A DNA stretch of 64,000 nucleotides, from positions 359,555 to 423,554 of the forward strand of contig WACJ01000289.1 of assembly GCA_008973525.1 (NCBI GenBank), read 5' to 3'. Within the stretch, counting starts at the first letter, position 1. Every line of letters begins with the position of its first letter. The position numbers were made by a program, and so were the translations under genes. The notes under the pieces are model-generated. The model saw nothing but the letters and a program-made list of their open reading frames with translations, searched no databases and was not told the DNA's origin. Source of the DNA: Stenopsyche tienmushanensis. Taxonomy: Eukaryota > Arthropoda > Insecta > Trichoptera > Stenopsychidae. Positions 1 through 12,899 of this stretch are shown here, piece after piece.

Positions 1-3000
1 TGATTAAGTGTGAACTTTGTGCCTTTTGCTTAATTTTTAAGTCGCTTACTAGTGCATGACTGATTTTGGAAGGTTTTGTTGCTGTACAAATGACAACAAT
101 GAATTTCTGTTTGAGAATAAAACATCGCTGATTCGACGTTTCTTCCATGTCGTGAATCAATTGTGATTGCATCAAAAATAAATTTAGATCGTCTGTTTAT
201 TATGAAGTTTGATTTAAATGTTGAAGTCCGATAGTTCAATCCTTAATTAATATTTATGGATAACCAACGATATAAATCTTTTTTTTTCTCTCCTCTCAAC
301 GCATACACGTTTCTTTATTATGGCCTTTTTCTTATGCTGAAAAGCAGTTTTACAAGATATTCTATGCATAAATATTTAAAATATGGAACTTCAACGGGCG
401 CTTCATGAATAAGCATACGGTCATTTCAACGAACCATCATAAGACATACAATCTTCGGCTTCAATATTCGATATCTAATATAAAATATGTTTGTTAAAAT
501 AATATATAATACATTTCTTATGCTTTCATACGTATGCTGAATTGTTATTCAGTGCAAAAACACAACTAAAGCTCGACATTGAATGCGTCGTTACGTTTTC
601 ATTACATACAACAGGTTTCTCAGGAATGTCAATTCCAATCTAACATTCTCTGATTTTGTGTATCTCTTAATATATGAACGTTCTTTGTTCGCCGAAGAAA
701 ACCAGTCCAGAGAAGGACACTTTGAGTGATATATTAACCATTACATTATTTGCGGAATTCCACAAAAAAATTAGCATTTCTAGAGTACGAACCGACGAAT
801 CTCCGTTATGCAACCGTAAAAAAAATTATAAAATTATATTGATTAAGTTCTTTCGATATGGTTTTTTTTTAAATTTAAGTTGAATCATGAAAAAACCGCA
901 AAGTACACAGATTTATAAAAATATTCCACCAGATTCTCAGAAGCGTGACATAATTTATCTGAATCGATTGCAAATATAGTCATTAGCAGTCATTTCTCTC
1001 GTTGCTATAGTCGGTTATGAAATACAATACGTTGTGGCGATTTGGAGATTTTTTCGATTTTGAATATTTCAAACAAGTCTTACTTGATAATATTTCGATG
1101 CATTGCAAATCTAATATTTTATAGACTAAAAATATTTTGACCACAAATTGGAAATGTTTTAATTTATAAATGAAAATTATGTCTCAAAATGAAATGCACA
1201 TAATCTTATCGTCAATAATTTAAACTTAATCAATGTGTAGTAAACATATTTAATTCGCGCTTTATTTATTAAAAGAAATTAACAAGGAAGTGACGCAAAA
1301 TTATTATTGATCGAAAACTTTCAATAAGTAATAAAAGCAATCGTAACTGAATTTGCTGTTATGCAAAATATCGAAATTTGAATCCGTATAATCAACTGTA
1401 ATAAATCGATTTAAGTGTACAATTTCTTATGTAGTATAAATTTCTTTAATTTCTTAATTTATTATGAAAGAATAGCTGCTAAGTACCGATTAATTGTACA
1501 AGCAGAATTCTGAAAGATGACATCCAGGAAAATTTACATCCAGGATATGAATACATCTTGTTATTGATCTAAAATTATAATACAATTCTATAATTTTGAT
1601 CTGAAACTATTTAATAGCCGAAGTTGGATAATTGATAAGTTCTTAAAGATTCAATCTGTTGTATCAAATCAAAATTCAAGTGTTGATATAATAGTATTAA
1701 AGCTTATTATAGATTTTTCTTGTTAAATTCAGACTAGAAGAAATTTCTTTGTACTAAAGATATTTGAAAATTGATCTTTTTGATTAAGATGTATCCTGAT
1801 TTCCTGAATAGGTCGATAAAAACGGATAAGGATATCTATTATAATGATTTTATTGTGTGTTTATGAATATGATTTAATTAAAAAATATTTTTAAAAATTC
1901 CAGTTCATTGATGGTTTGTTAGATGGTTGCGAATTGATTTAGTCAAAAATATTTTTAAAAACCCCCCTAGAAATCCTTCATACGAATAATGGTGATAAGA
2001 TCATGTTGTTAATAGTTTTGATTGGTTTTAGTTTAATTAAATGGAATACTAAAAAACGCGTAGTGTGGATGAGGCCTTATACGTTTGGAAACCCATTTCC
2101 CTATTTATATTTACGTCAATTTTTTTGCTCGCATTCTCTTCTGCGTTAACTAACACCAATTAGCCCAAAATCATAAGCAAGTGATGCCCAGACTAATAAT
2201 AACATTTAAGTGACCGATTGCCTGAGGAGGTGTAACATTTAAAAAGCGATTAGCTTTTCCATCTAGCTCTCGGGGCAAGGACGTCCGTTTCAGTCCAGCT
2301 AACGAGGCTCTGCAACTTCCAATTTGTTCAACGCCTCCGATAGTTCAAGAAGTGGCCTTTGAAAATGAAATCGCCTCCGGCGATGGTCTTATATTTGTTT
2401 ATAATTACGATTATCTATTATTAACGGTAAATCGCTTAAAAACAACTCGCAGAAATGTTTATGCGAAATTGCATAGTTGTCCGGCAGTAATGTGCTAAGC
2501 ATCATATTGGTAATAGAATTAAATTAATTCAATAATATCAGACAGGGTCAAAAGAGAATTTCCAAAGCGTTTGACAGTGGCCGAGTCGACTTCTTATATA
2601 AGAGTTCTTACAAACCGCAGAATCAGACGGCGCAGACGACATGGATTCGCTTATATTACTCAAGTTGATTTTTTTCTTCAACATTGCCGTAATAGTTTAA
2701 ACTCTTACAAAATTACCGTAATATTTCGGCGTTTTTTCTTCTGGAAATTTAAAGACCGATGTTAGTTCTTGCACATTGGGTCATTGAGTTCGAATGTTGT
2801 ACAATATCAATAGAGGCGCACGTCACCTTTAGATTTTTTTTTATCCAGAAAAAGCATGTAATTATCGAAAAATTATTGACTTTCGAATAATACATTTGTC
2901 AATAAACGACTCGAAACCAATTTTGACCTTGTCGTTTAATTTTTGCAACTCTTTTGTATGACTTCATCAACTCGACAACAACATTTCCTATAATTCGATA

Positions 3001-4660
3001 TACCATTTTAAAAAGCAAATCATGAATTAGACGTTGAAAATCCTACAATATTAAATGTATACAGCATATGAGCATTTGTAAAAAAAATATGAGCATAGTT
3101 GTCGTCAACCTCAACTTAGGAAATGATCATAAATTGTGCCAATGAAGACTCGATTTGTTTCCTGATTTTCCTTCAATCGTTTAACCTTTTCTCCGCATAT
3201 ACACAAACACACACGTCGATCAATACGAGTTTGCCTTATAATATTATTCCAGTCACGTATTTAACACTTTCGCGAATCGATCTCGCGACTTTTCTTCGAC
3301 ACCGATTCGCACAGGCCATCAAATCTCGCCGTCGAAAATGACATCCACTTACGAAACTGATGTCATATTTAGCATTCTGTATTTGCAAAAAATATAAAGT
3401 CTTATCGCACCGACGCTTCGATTACCGAAGCTTCAATTTCCACCTGTCGATCCTTAACGATTCGAGTCACGTCGGTGTCGATTCGGCAATTGGGGACGAT
3501 CGTAATCGGGATATCGCAATTTGAATGAATTTTTTTACGCACGCATAAAATGCATCATTTCGATCCCGCCAAAGCGGTAATAACGCCGGGAAATTCCCTA
3601 AATCCGGTCGATAAATTCCTTAAACTTATTTATGTGATCGTGAATATTCCGAATACGAGACCACTTTATGCGATTGAAGCAAAGATGTGCAAGAACAAAA
3701 ATAATTAATCTTTGCTCTATTAAACAATAAAATATTACGCGAAATGCATAAAGCGTATCGTTTTATATCGCAAATCAAAATTATTAATTATTTAAAAAAT
3801 ATTAAATATAAAATAAAATCCTAAGAAAATAAAAACTATTAATGTAAATCCTGGGATAATAATTTAAATCGGACAAATCTGCGTATGAATGACCGATTTG
3901 CATAATTAATATAAATTATCAATTATAAATTCATCCTGTATTGTTTATTTCCATATATCTGCAGAATATGTAATATAATATATATATAATATCGCTCTAA
4001 ATATGGATTAATGTATCAGGTTTAAATGCAGATTATGAAAACATAATCATTTTCGATTATGTTTAGTCTTTGTTCGAAAAATTAAATGCTGAATTAATTG
4101 AATCGCAAATTTAAATTTGCAGCTTTTCCATAGGTCAATGTTTAAATATTTTTATCCCAGTTTTATCATATTTGATTGATATTTATTATTGAATTAATAA
4201 ATTGATAATTCAGGGTGCTTTACCCCGTGAAAGTTATTCTGGTCGCGAGATTAGGTGATAATTGCATATTTTATAGGTGCTGGTGTACATTTGTAAATTT
4301 CAACGCGCGTTTAAGCGAAAAACCTGTTTTTTATATGAAAATTGAATACGTAGCGAACGACCCATTCATCGATTGGGTTTCACAAATCGAAAGAGTTTGC
4401 GTTTCAAAATTGGACACAGGGTTTCTCAACGTGTTTTGAAAACCTACGCGGATAATAGGCAAAGGAATGACTTAATCTGTCGCATCGAATCTAGCGTATA
4501 TTTCACCAGTGGTGGTGTAAGAATTTCTCGTATTTTTTGACCGACATTCGTTTGTGTAATAGGCGTTTTAAGAAAGATCGTTTTCCGTTCGGCGGAGCTG
4601 GAGCGTAGGATAGAATGTCGAAGAGCATTTCTAGAGAAGATAACTAGTTTGCAGAAAGTC
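1..4660. other. AT-rich non-coding stretch, likely intron of the minus-strand gene
   Basis: I see no supported coding exon here; the open frames are short, low in complexity and resemble no family I know. If the donor at 4666 is real, this stretch is intron 1 of the minus-strand gene. Two blocks stand out from the AT-rich background: about 2210-2400, and about 3230-3530, which has many CpG dinucleotides. Either could be regulatory, but that is inference from composition only. Confidence 0.5.
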
Positions 4661-4666
4661 ACTTAC

Positions 4667-5129
4667 CGAGAGTGAAATGAACGAAGCGACGACCCTCGCT
4701 CTCTTGAGCTGCTGCCACTGGGCCACACGGTCTCTCACAACGGAACGAGTTCACTCTCGACGGAAACGCAAAAACGAAGAAAGTCCCAGACGACGAAGAT
4801 CAGCAGTACATGTTGTCGAGTCGAGGATTGCAGTTTGGAGCGGTGGGCGTCGGGAGATTAGCGCGGCTGCTGCGGTGGCTATCGGCGGGCGAGGGTGGTT
4901 TCGCTCCTACGGGGTGCCATGCTGGCCTAACACAGATCGGAAGACACTCACAGATCGACGATCACTGTCCTCTCGAAAACGAAAGTGCCAAAGCAGATCG
5001 GATCCTCTCTAAGAACTGCTACTCTCAATAGAGTGGAGATCCAAAGCGGTGGTCCGCGTGCGGCAACGCGAGCCGCAGTTTTAACGCCGCTCCGCTGCTC
5101 GCTGCTCGCGGTGCGCCCGGCGTCACACT
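4667..5129 (-). other. Probable non-coding first exon of a minus-strand gene
   Basis: A GC- and CpG-rich block in AT-rich surroundings. On the minus strand it ends in a textbook splice donor (exon ...CTCG, intron GTAAGTG, boundary at 4667/4666). Its upstream edge has a TATA-like box and an initiator. Minus-strand ATGs inside it open only tiny frames (about 13 codons near 4920 and 3 codons near 4811), so it reads as a 5' UTR exon with short upstream ORFs. The coding exons would lie below 4666 or outside the window; none was recognised, so the product is unknown. The plus strand has a chance 111-codon frame across the same block, which I do not accept as a gene. Confidence 0.55.
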
Positions 5130-5160
5130 GACTCGTTCAACGTCCCGACACCATATTTAA
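5124..5160 (-). promoter_or_regulatory. Core promoter: TATA-like box plus initiator
   Basis: On the minus strand TTAAATATGG occupies 5160-5151 and the arthropod-type initiator TCAGTG occupies 5131-5126. Taking the A of TCA as +1 (5129), the TATA-like box starts at -31, the standard spacing. No clear DPE is visible at +28. It sits directly upstream of the GC-rich exon ending in a strong donor, which supports it as the start site of that gene. Confidence 0.5.
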
Positions 5161-5539
5161 CACCTCGCCTCCCCCCACCGGATGTCGAAGATTTTCCTCC
5201 ATGCTGGACCACCACCGTCGCGAGACGAACCCTAATCCTCCACGGGGCTGATTCCATCTCTTCAGGTATAGACTAGCCGCAAAAACACTCACACTTTTCT
5301 TTCGAACATAACTTTTGTTGACGAACGCAAATTACTAAGAACGTCTTCGACACGATCAAAATTTCTAACAACGTCAAAGTAAAACTCCCAAAACTAAAAT
5401 TCATCGATATTCTGACAAACATCAACTAGAACCGATAACCTCTCACTGTCCGGATGGTTAACACTAAATATACCATACACGTCCTTTTCAGCTTTATAAA
5501 CGTCAATTTGACCAACTTATTGTATATTTAAACATAATA

Positions 5540-5768
5540 TTAACCCTTTGAGTAGTAAGCTAATTTTAAATCATCATAAACTTAGCTATATCGTATATCC
5601 GCACACTTATCATCCGTACAAATCCATTTATCTGCCAGGACCGTCGCAACGTGTATGAAGCTTGTATATAAATAAATAAAAACTGTCGATAGTATACTAT
5701 ATTTGATCATTTCTTCAAGTAAACATAAACAATACACTTGAAATCGATGCATTATATCATTCACATTG
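5540..5768 (+). repeat. Dispersed repeat family C, copy 1
   Basis: Starts with TTAACCCTTTGAGT and shares long, nearly colinear identity with 63,078-63,308 and, over its right part, with 59,036-59,230 (shared core includes TGTATGAAGCTTGTA and TAAACATAAACAATA). The TTAA start recalls piggyBac-type ends, but I found no matching right end, so the class is open. The minus strand is open for about 60 codons here. Confidence 0.75.
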
Positions 5769-7011
5769 ACATTGAAAGAAGCTTTAAGTGCACAAGTTTA
5801 TTATCGACAATTAGAAGCTTTGCATCAATATTAAAAGAAAAACGTCCGAATTTATTCAATAGAAAGAAGCCGATATTGATTCATGATAATGCATACAATA
5901 TAATACATATTACAATAATACAAAACTATTACATTCCTTCAAAAGCTCGATGTTACGTAATATTAAACGTGCCAAATAAATCACATGAATTTTTCATTGG
6001 GGTGACAGCACATCTGAAAGGCTTTGTTCATATATGTGCATAAGTTTTAATAAATTCACTTAAACTTGCAAGAATGTACACGATATCCAACTACTATTTT
6101 CCTACAAAATATTTAGTTAAATCTTTGTTTTTAAAATGCAATTTACCGGCCATTTTGATAGGTATTGATAATAAAAAAATAGTAAGAGTTTATTCCGCTG
6201 GGCCAAATTTAAAACCTTCTTATAATTAGCAGACGGAATTAAGAATTGAGTTAAAAACAAGAACATAGTCACCTGATGGCAATAACCGTTCATTACGGAT
6301 TATACAAGTTGAAAAACATTCGACCCAATGCCTCTTTGCATTTATTTTATCCAACGAATGTATAAACACTTAATTCATTAAAATGTGAAAAAACATACAC
6401 GTTTTTTGTTTATTTCGATCTTTAAATAATGTTTTTGTGGCATAAATAATATTAAATGCATACTGGAAACTAATTCGAAATGGAATGCATGAAAATTAAA
6501 AGCTTTGTTTCGCCGAATGTAGCCAATTTACATTGCAATATTTAAATACTTTTTAAATTAATTGATTGAAAATATTGCAGAATTGGCAGAAAAATAAAAT
6601 TCCTTCAAGTAGTTCTGCGTTTTAGTTTGTTTAGATATTAGAATATGGAACAACTTATGGGGGACTGAAACAAATCTTTCTTCAGAAGTTAAATAATAGG
6701 TTTTGCACTTTCAAACTTGATTCTTATTACCATTATTCAGTAACTGCATACATTAGTATATTATAACCCACAATCTCTCTTAGTCGTCATTGATTTGCAT
6801 AATAGCATTTGATGTCTTTTTTTTCAATTGATGTCTCATTTTGGAAAAAAATATTTTTCCCCTATTTATCTACGTCCAAATTTTCAAAATATGATTTAAT
6901 AACGATACTGGTTTATAAAAGGTAATGCTTTGATATGGTAAAGCATTATTATGATAGTACATTTATAACAATTTTTGAGACTTGCTTGAATAAATAAAGA
7001 CATAATCTATG

Positions 7012-7350
7012 TTATAACTGCTTATAATAGATATTATATGTACTTAATATTACTATGATCATGTTCCCGCGCTACAACTTTGGCCACGACTACCAAAACC
7101 TTAGCTACCTCGTATAGAAAGTAGACGACGTTTATTTGACAATAGTTAACGTTAACTACTGGTTGACAAAAAATAAGCTTTGTAGATTTAAATTTAAAGA
7201 CGGTATGTACAATTATACAGATTTCGAAAATTGTTATGAATGTCCACAACGTTGAAAGCTTGATAGACTGTAACTTTCTTAATTTACATTGTATAAACAC
7301 TGACTAAAATAAAAATTAGCTTTGTAGAAATGGGTACAAAATTTCAGTTG
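7012..7350 (+). repeat. Dispersed repeat family H/G, copy 1
   Basis: The left part (7012-7055, CTGCTTATAATAGATATTAT) recurs at 31,501-31,545. The right part (about 7160-7350, with CAACGTTGAAAGCTT and TTTACATTGTATAAACACTGA) recurs at 39,620-39,805. It is not known whether the two parts are one element. No coding capacity was recognised. Confidence 0.65.
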
Positions 7351-10300
7351 ATGCTTTCTGTACCATGATTATTTATAATATTTTTAGCAGTGTTTCATTA
7401 CCATCAAAACACGAGACATAATCATTAAATCTTAGAAAGATTGGCAAAAATATTCATATTGCTTCTTCCATTATATCTTAACCTTCTATCCTATCATTCT
7501 ATCCAAAACAGAATAATAGGGTAGAAAGTATAAAAACAACTTTTGCAGCTATAATTCACTATTATTTTTTGTATCATCCATTTCCGCAACCAAATCATCT
7601 TTTTTAAATGCTCGTTTATTTAAATACTAACTCAAGCAACGTCCAACATAATTGTACTCAGATTTCTATATTTAAGATGTTACAATCAATCCTACAGAAC
7701 GTTTGATTAAGATGTTAAAATTGGAGAAAGATTAAGTAGATGAAAACCAAAATATAATAAGTTATGAATGGAAAATCCCCAATTTATGGAAAATAGGCAG
7801 GCAAAATCAAACATCTTAAAAGAAGTCGATTTTAAGTTCCCTATGTCTTTGATTTTGACAACTATGTCAACATTGACAATGATCTCACTGCGTGTAGGTG
7901 TATTTTTTAAAGTTTGTGCTGCCTAATAATAAAAAAAGCGGATAACGCATATTTATGACCAAAGAAAATCTTAATTCAAGACATATTTTACCAATAGCAT
8001 GACCATTTGATTGTCAAACATTGGACAAAGATTGGAAATGATTTTATCGCTCGTTGAAATATTTTTATATAAATATGATAAAAAGTAAAATGCGTCGTCT
8101 CTGTGTATTATTCGTTCGTATTTAACAAGTTGACTCGAAACAATGATCTTTTACTGTCCGGATGCTTGCTCTGTTAATTTTTTCTTAAATATATTGTTTT
8201 TTTAAACAGCTTTTAGTCTGTGTAATGCGAAATTAAAGTATTTAACATCCATTTAAATTTTGATATGTTTCATTCTTATTTTGACCCTTAATATGAGAAT
8301 CCAACCCAAAATCGATAAAATATTGATTCAAGTTAATGTGCACTACTGTGTCATCGTTTCTTCGAGTGCTAATTATCCTTTAAAGAGAAGTTCAAATAGA
8401 AGGAACGGCATAAATTTTCAAATATTGGTTTTGACGAATATTGTCGCCGAAGCAAATAATGATTGATTTCATGCGGATAATTTGTAAATTTATTTAAAAA
8501 ATATCGTGCTTGCGTTCGTTTCAATTATGTTCTTAAACATTTTAACGTCGATGCTTCGCCTCAAACCAGTTTCGATTATCAGCTGAATATATGCATATGG
8601 AGCAAATTCAATTTTAAATAAAATTACATTAAAAAGAGCGCTTGGAGTAATAAATTTCGATACGAAAATGATCGAATTTCCCAAAGATCGATTTTTTATT
8701 GTTTTTATATTTTATGGTGTATCTGCACTCTCCAGTGTGTTTATATGTCAACTGTCGAAAATAATATATGACCCGGATAAAGTCCTCATCCCTTTTCGTT
8801 TCCCAGATCACTTAATACGAGGTAATTGACCCGCGAATTCTGAGAAGCGACAGTTTGAGATTCGTTTTAAATGATCACACCTCAGCTCTCGTTGAAAAGT
8901 CAATAAAATCGCTAATTAACCTGGCCAAAAATTAAAATTCATCCAAACGCATAGCACGTATTAAAAACAAATAAGAAAATTTATTTTTACAATATGTATT
9001 TATATATAGGATTCGGGTGCAATTAATATGAAAAAGCAATAATATGGTGCATGGGATAAAAGCAATTAAAACTTTATCATACTGAAATTAACTACTGCAA
9101 CCCTTATCGCTATTTAACAACCCATTGAACTCGTTTGACACACTTTTTATTGTCGCATTTTAAGGCTCAAAAAAAGGAAGGCTTAAATTCGAAGGTTTTA
9201 TTTCAGAAGCAAACGTTTAAAAGGCGTAAAAATATTTTATTTTGTCCGACGGCGGTGGGAAAAATGCATTTAATCGAGCATTTTTACGATTATGTGACAT
9301 AGCGGCGGAATATTATTTTTAGAGATACATTTCTAAATAAATCCTGTAAGATTAAGGTTAAGATAAGACAACTGGAACCAATTTATTTTTTCTACATATT
9401 AAGCTTTTTTCTCCTTCATTTGGGATAATTTTTCACAATCTCGTCCAAAAAATAAATCAAACAAACTTATTGAGTGTTGTTTTAAACATATTTTCAATTC
9501 ACTTTTGATCTATTAACGAAAAAATGCCATTTAAAATAGACGTAATGTAATTCTAAATGTCTTAGATTTAATGTAGCTAAATGTCTATTTAAATAAATTA
9601 TGACTATAATTTTTAATTCGCATAGTTTTATTGCTAAAAAAGCATTTTTTTTTTGCTGTATTTCAAGCTGATTCTTGAGTTGTCAAGTTATAACGATATA
9701 TTTTTGTTGATATGCTCTGAAGTATCATTGAACAACCTATTTATTTTTTGAGAAAGAGTTCCATTGTAAATATTTATCGGTTTGATGACTCCCTAAAATG
9801 TTCATTGTTTACGAATTTATACATTTATCCCTAATACAATACTAGAAAATAGCCTTTTTTAGATTGAAATGCATTTAATTCCTTTTGAAAATAGATAATA
9901 TAGACTTACATTTTTTTAAGCCCCAATATTGCGTCGCAAATTCTACTTGAAGCCACAATTGTTCAGGAAAGACTGAAGCTTCCTCGAGCAAATTCCATGT
10001 CCTTAATTCGTTTGGCCTATAAGCCAAAAACAAGAACGTGATTTTCGACGATTTTTCGACTATCGTTGCTGATGATGCTTCTTTTACTTCTTGTACTCAA
10101 TGAACGCTGTTTAACCACGAACTGCAAGTCGAAATGTTACAACGGAAATAACAAAAGTGCTGATATTACCTTTCACGGTCACGGCTGTTGCAAAATGCTG
10201 GACATTCACATTTAGTACAGTTGGAACTCTTCGATATTGTAATTTGGTGGTCAGCAACCTTCTCAGAAGACGTTATCGGAAAAAATAAAGTAATATAAAC

Positions 10301-12430
10301 TATTTAGATTAAATTGAATGGAAATTGGCCGAGTTGCCGATTTTTACTGGAACGCTTAATTGATTTGTACTCTTTGCAATAACAGCATACCTTTCAATAT
10401 AAACATAGGGTCTGAAATGTTGAACAATGATTGCCAATCATATTATCAGAAATCTCGGCATATTCACAATATATTTTTTAAGACACTGTATGTTCTAGAA
10501 TTTCTTTTTATTCTTAATGCTTAATGATGGACACCTTTTGACTTTTTTATTAGAGGTATAAAACATTTGATTTACGACCGACATACTAATAATCCAACAA
10601 ATATAAGCACATATTATGGTATTTATTTAATTTCTTAAATTTCATTGCACAATATTCATAGCTAATTATATTATAAAAACTTCCAAGTATTATAAAAATA
10701 ATAAAATGATTATCCTAATATTTGGTACACTGTAGTCGAAGTTTCGTCATAATTTGTTTTCACGACAATGTTGCTAAGCGAAAGACAAATAATAAAATAA
10801 AGAAAAGTGATCTTTCAGCAAATTTCGATTTCATTTCACTAATCGCTTCACAGCAAGAGTTTTGCAAAATTTGGTGCAAATAAATAATTGAATTGATGGA
10901 AATGATGACCATTTCGTTTTAAGAGATATTTGGTAAGATGCTAAATTATCCAAAATCGATTTATACAAATCTAATATTACATTTCATGATATTAAAACGT
11001 TCAAATGTGGATTTAGCAATCAAAACCGTTTGATTATTTGTGTAGGAAACTATAATAATATTGATGAAATACATATTAAGATCAATACTAATATAGATTT
11101 TTAATGAAATTCTATAATGTATTTTTATAATAGTATATGTATGATTGTATATTTAAAATTTAATATAAATTATTTGGCAATTTTCATTATGAAATGCTTT
11201 GATTTAATTTATAACGACGACCTATCACTGATTTATTGGGCTCTAATTCATCTAGCGCATGTTTTTCATCGTTATAATTTATTTCTGAATGCAATTATTC
11301 GCCATAAATAACATCAATGCTAAAATTATAACAAAAAAAACAATAACATCCTCAATTGAAAAATCCCACTGTCACACTGTTTTGTTTGTTTTTCTTCATG
11401 CGTGCTTCATATTTATCAACATTTAATACTGAACAACGTGACTAAGTCAGTGAAGATTTTTGTTTTTCCTTGTTGGCGTGTTTTTGATAAAAATACTGAG
11501 AATTGCCAACAGTTTAGTGCCGTCGTTATAAAAACTCAAAAACATTTCTATGCCAAAAAAACAAATATTCACACAAATATTTTATCTTTGTTATATTTAT
11601 GTTCTGCAAAAAATGGGGTTGAAAACAGTATCAATTTAGGTATAATCATGTCAGCCCAATAAAAGAGCTGAGGGCTATTTTATTAATAAAAAAGATTTTG
11701 CTAATAGCACGCCGAAAAATATTTTAATATGGTTGCTCTAAAAAAGTATCATATGACGGAAAATATATAAATTTCGACACGAGCGATTCATTGCTTTATT
11801 ATTGCAAAAATAAATCTATCATTCATAATAAATGCTCAAAAAATTAAAATCCCCGTCAAAATATTCAGAATTTAATTTGGCATAAATTAATTAAAACTAA
11901 TGAGTACCTTTTACCATGGCCATATTAGAGCTCGTCGTTATTCATTGAGGTCTTGAAAGTCGTTTTGGTTTTTATTCAAACTTGTATTCACACATGGCTA
12001 AATCCAAAATTAAATATCATAGGACTATCTACGCGTTCACCCGATCAAGTGTTACCGATTTGCGTGTACTTTAAGGGGGGCAATCCCTTAAGATGCCCAA
12101 AAATGAGTCGTTTATCATGAACTTTACTACGACCTTAAAGTGCTTAAGGCGCCTTATCTTATGATATCAAAATACTTTCCACTTGTCGAATATTTCCTGT
12201 TAAAATGTAACCAAAAATAAAAACATTTTTTCATTTTTAATAGTCAACATACCTATAAAACGCCATCGTCTAGTCTAAAAGCAATCATATTGGAAATCAA
12301 AAATAATTCAAAAATTTGGAACAAGTGTTTTAAATTATAATAGTAACACTCGACTTGAAGAGTCCATTTTGTATTTGCTCTCGATTGAATTTGGAAAGAT
12401 GTATTTCTATTTTTTTTCTTAATATTTTAT
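7351..12430. other. AT-rich intergenic stretch, nothing recognised
   Basis: Only short AT-rich frames with biased composition, no splice-supported exon and no family motif. I see no clear terminal inverted repeats in it. Confidence 0.5.
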
Positions 12431-12559
12431 CCGTTTGATTACATTTTTTTTGTAAATGAGGCGTCAAAATGACAATCAAACATTTATTCAAAGCAACAGC
12501 ACCCTTTGGCGAATGGGCGTGCTGTGATTTGACTTGTTAGGCTTATTGTTTTCTGAATG

Positions 12560-12830
12560 CATGCAGCGAGAAAAATTGCTTTATCTCACAGCATTATCGT
12601 TGATTAGCCGATGTTCTTGGGTCGACCGTAGTCTTTTCAATTCGGAATTTATGCACACTTTATTGACCCAAAACGTCACACCAAATTGGAAAATATTAAC
12701 ATAAGTCTGCATTCAATGTGTGAAATTTATGATGAGCTATTTCGCACAATAGGGATGATTGCTCGTGACAAATTGGATGTTTTGACAAACACAGTGCCAA
12801 TTCCATGAATGCGTTCAACAAATAGATTAA
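12560..12830 (+). other. Unrecognised decayed open-frame fragment
   Basis: A frame around 12,655-12,810 reads as protein-like (with KLENINISLHSMCEIYDEL) before a stop, in a block less AT-rich than its surroundings. I do not recognise the family. It could be a decayed transposable-element fragment or a chance frame. Confidence 0.25.
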
Positions 12831-12899
12831 AAATTTAGGTACGTTTAGACGTGAGTTTCGTGTTACATGTCAAGATCTCCGACACGAAGACTTGGATAA

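Noticed and set aside
4677..5012. A 111-codon plus-strand frame in the GC-rich block
   Set aside because: It is rich in Arg/Ser as expected of GC-rich DNA read at random, matches no family, and lies antisense to a better-supported first exon.
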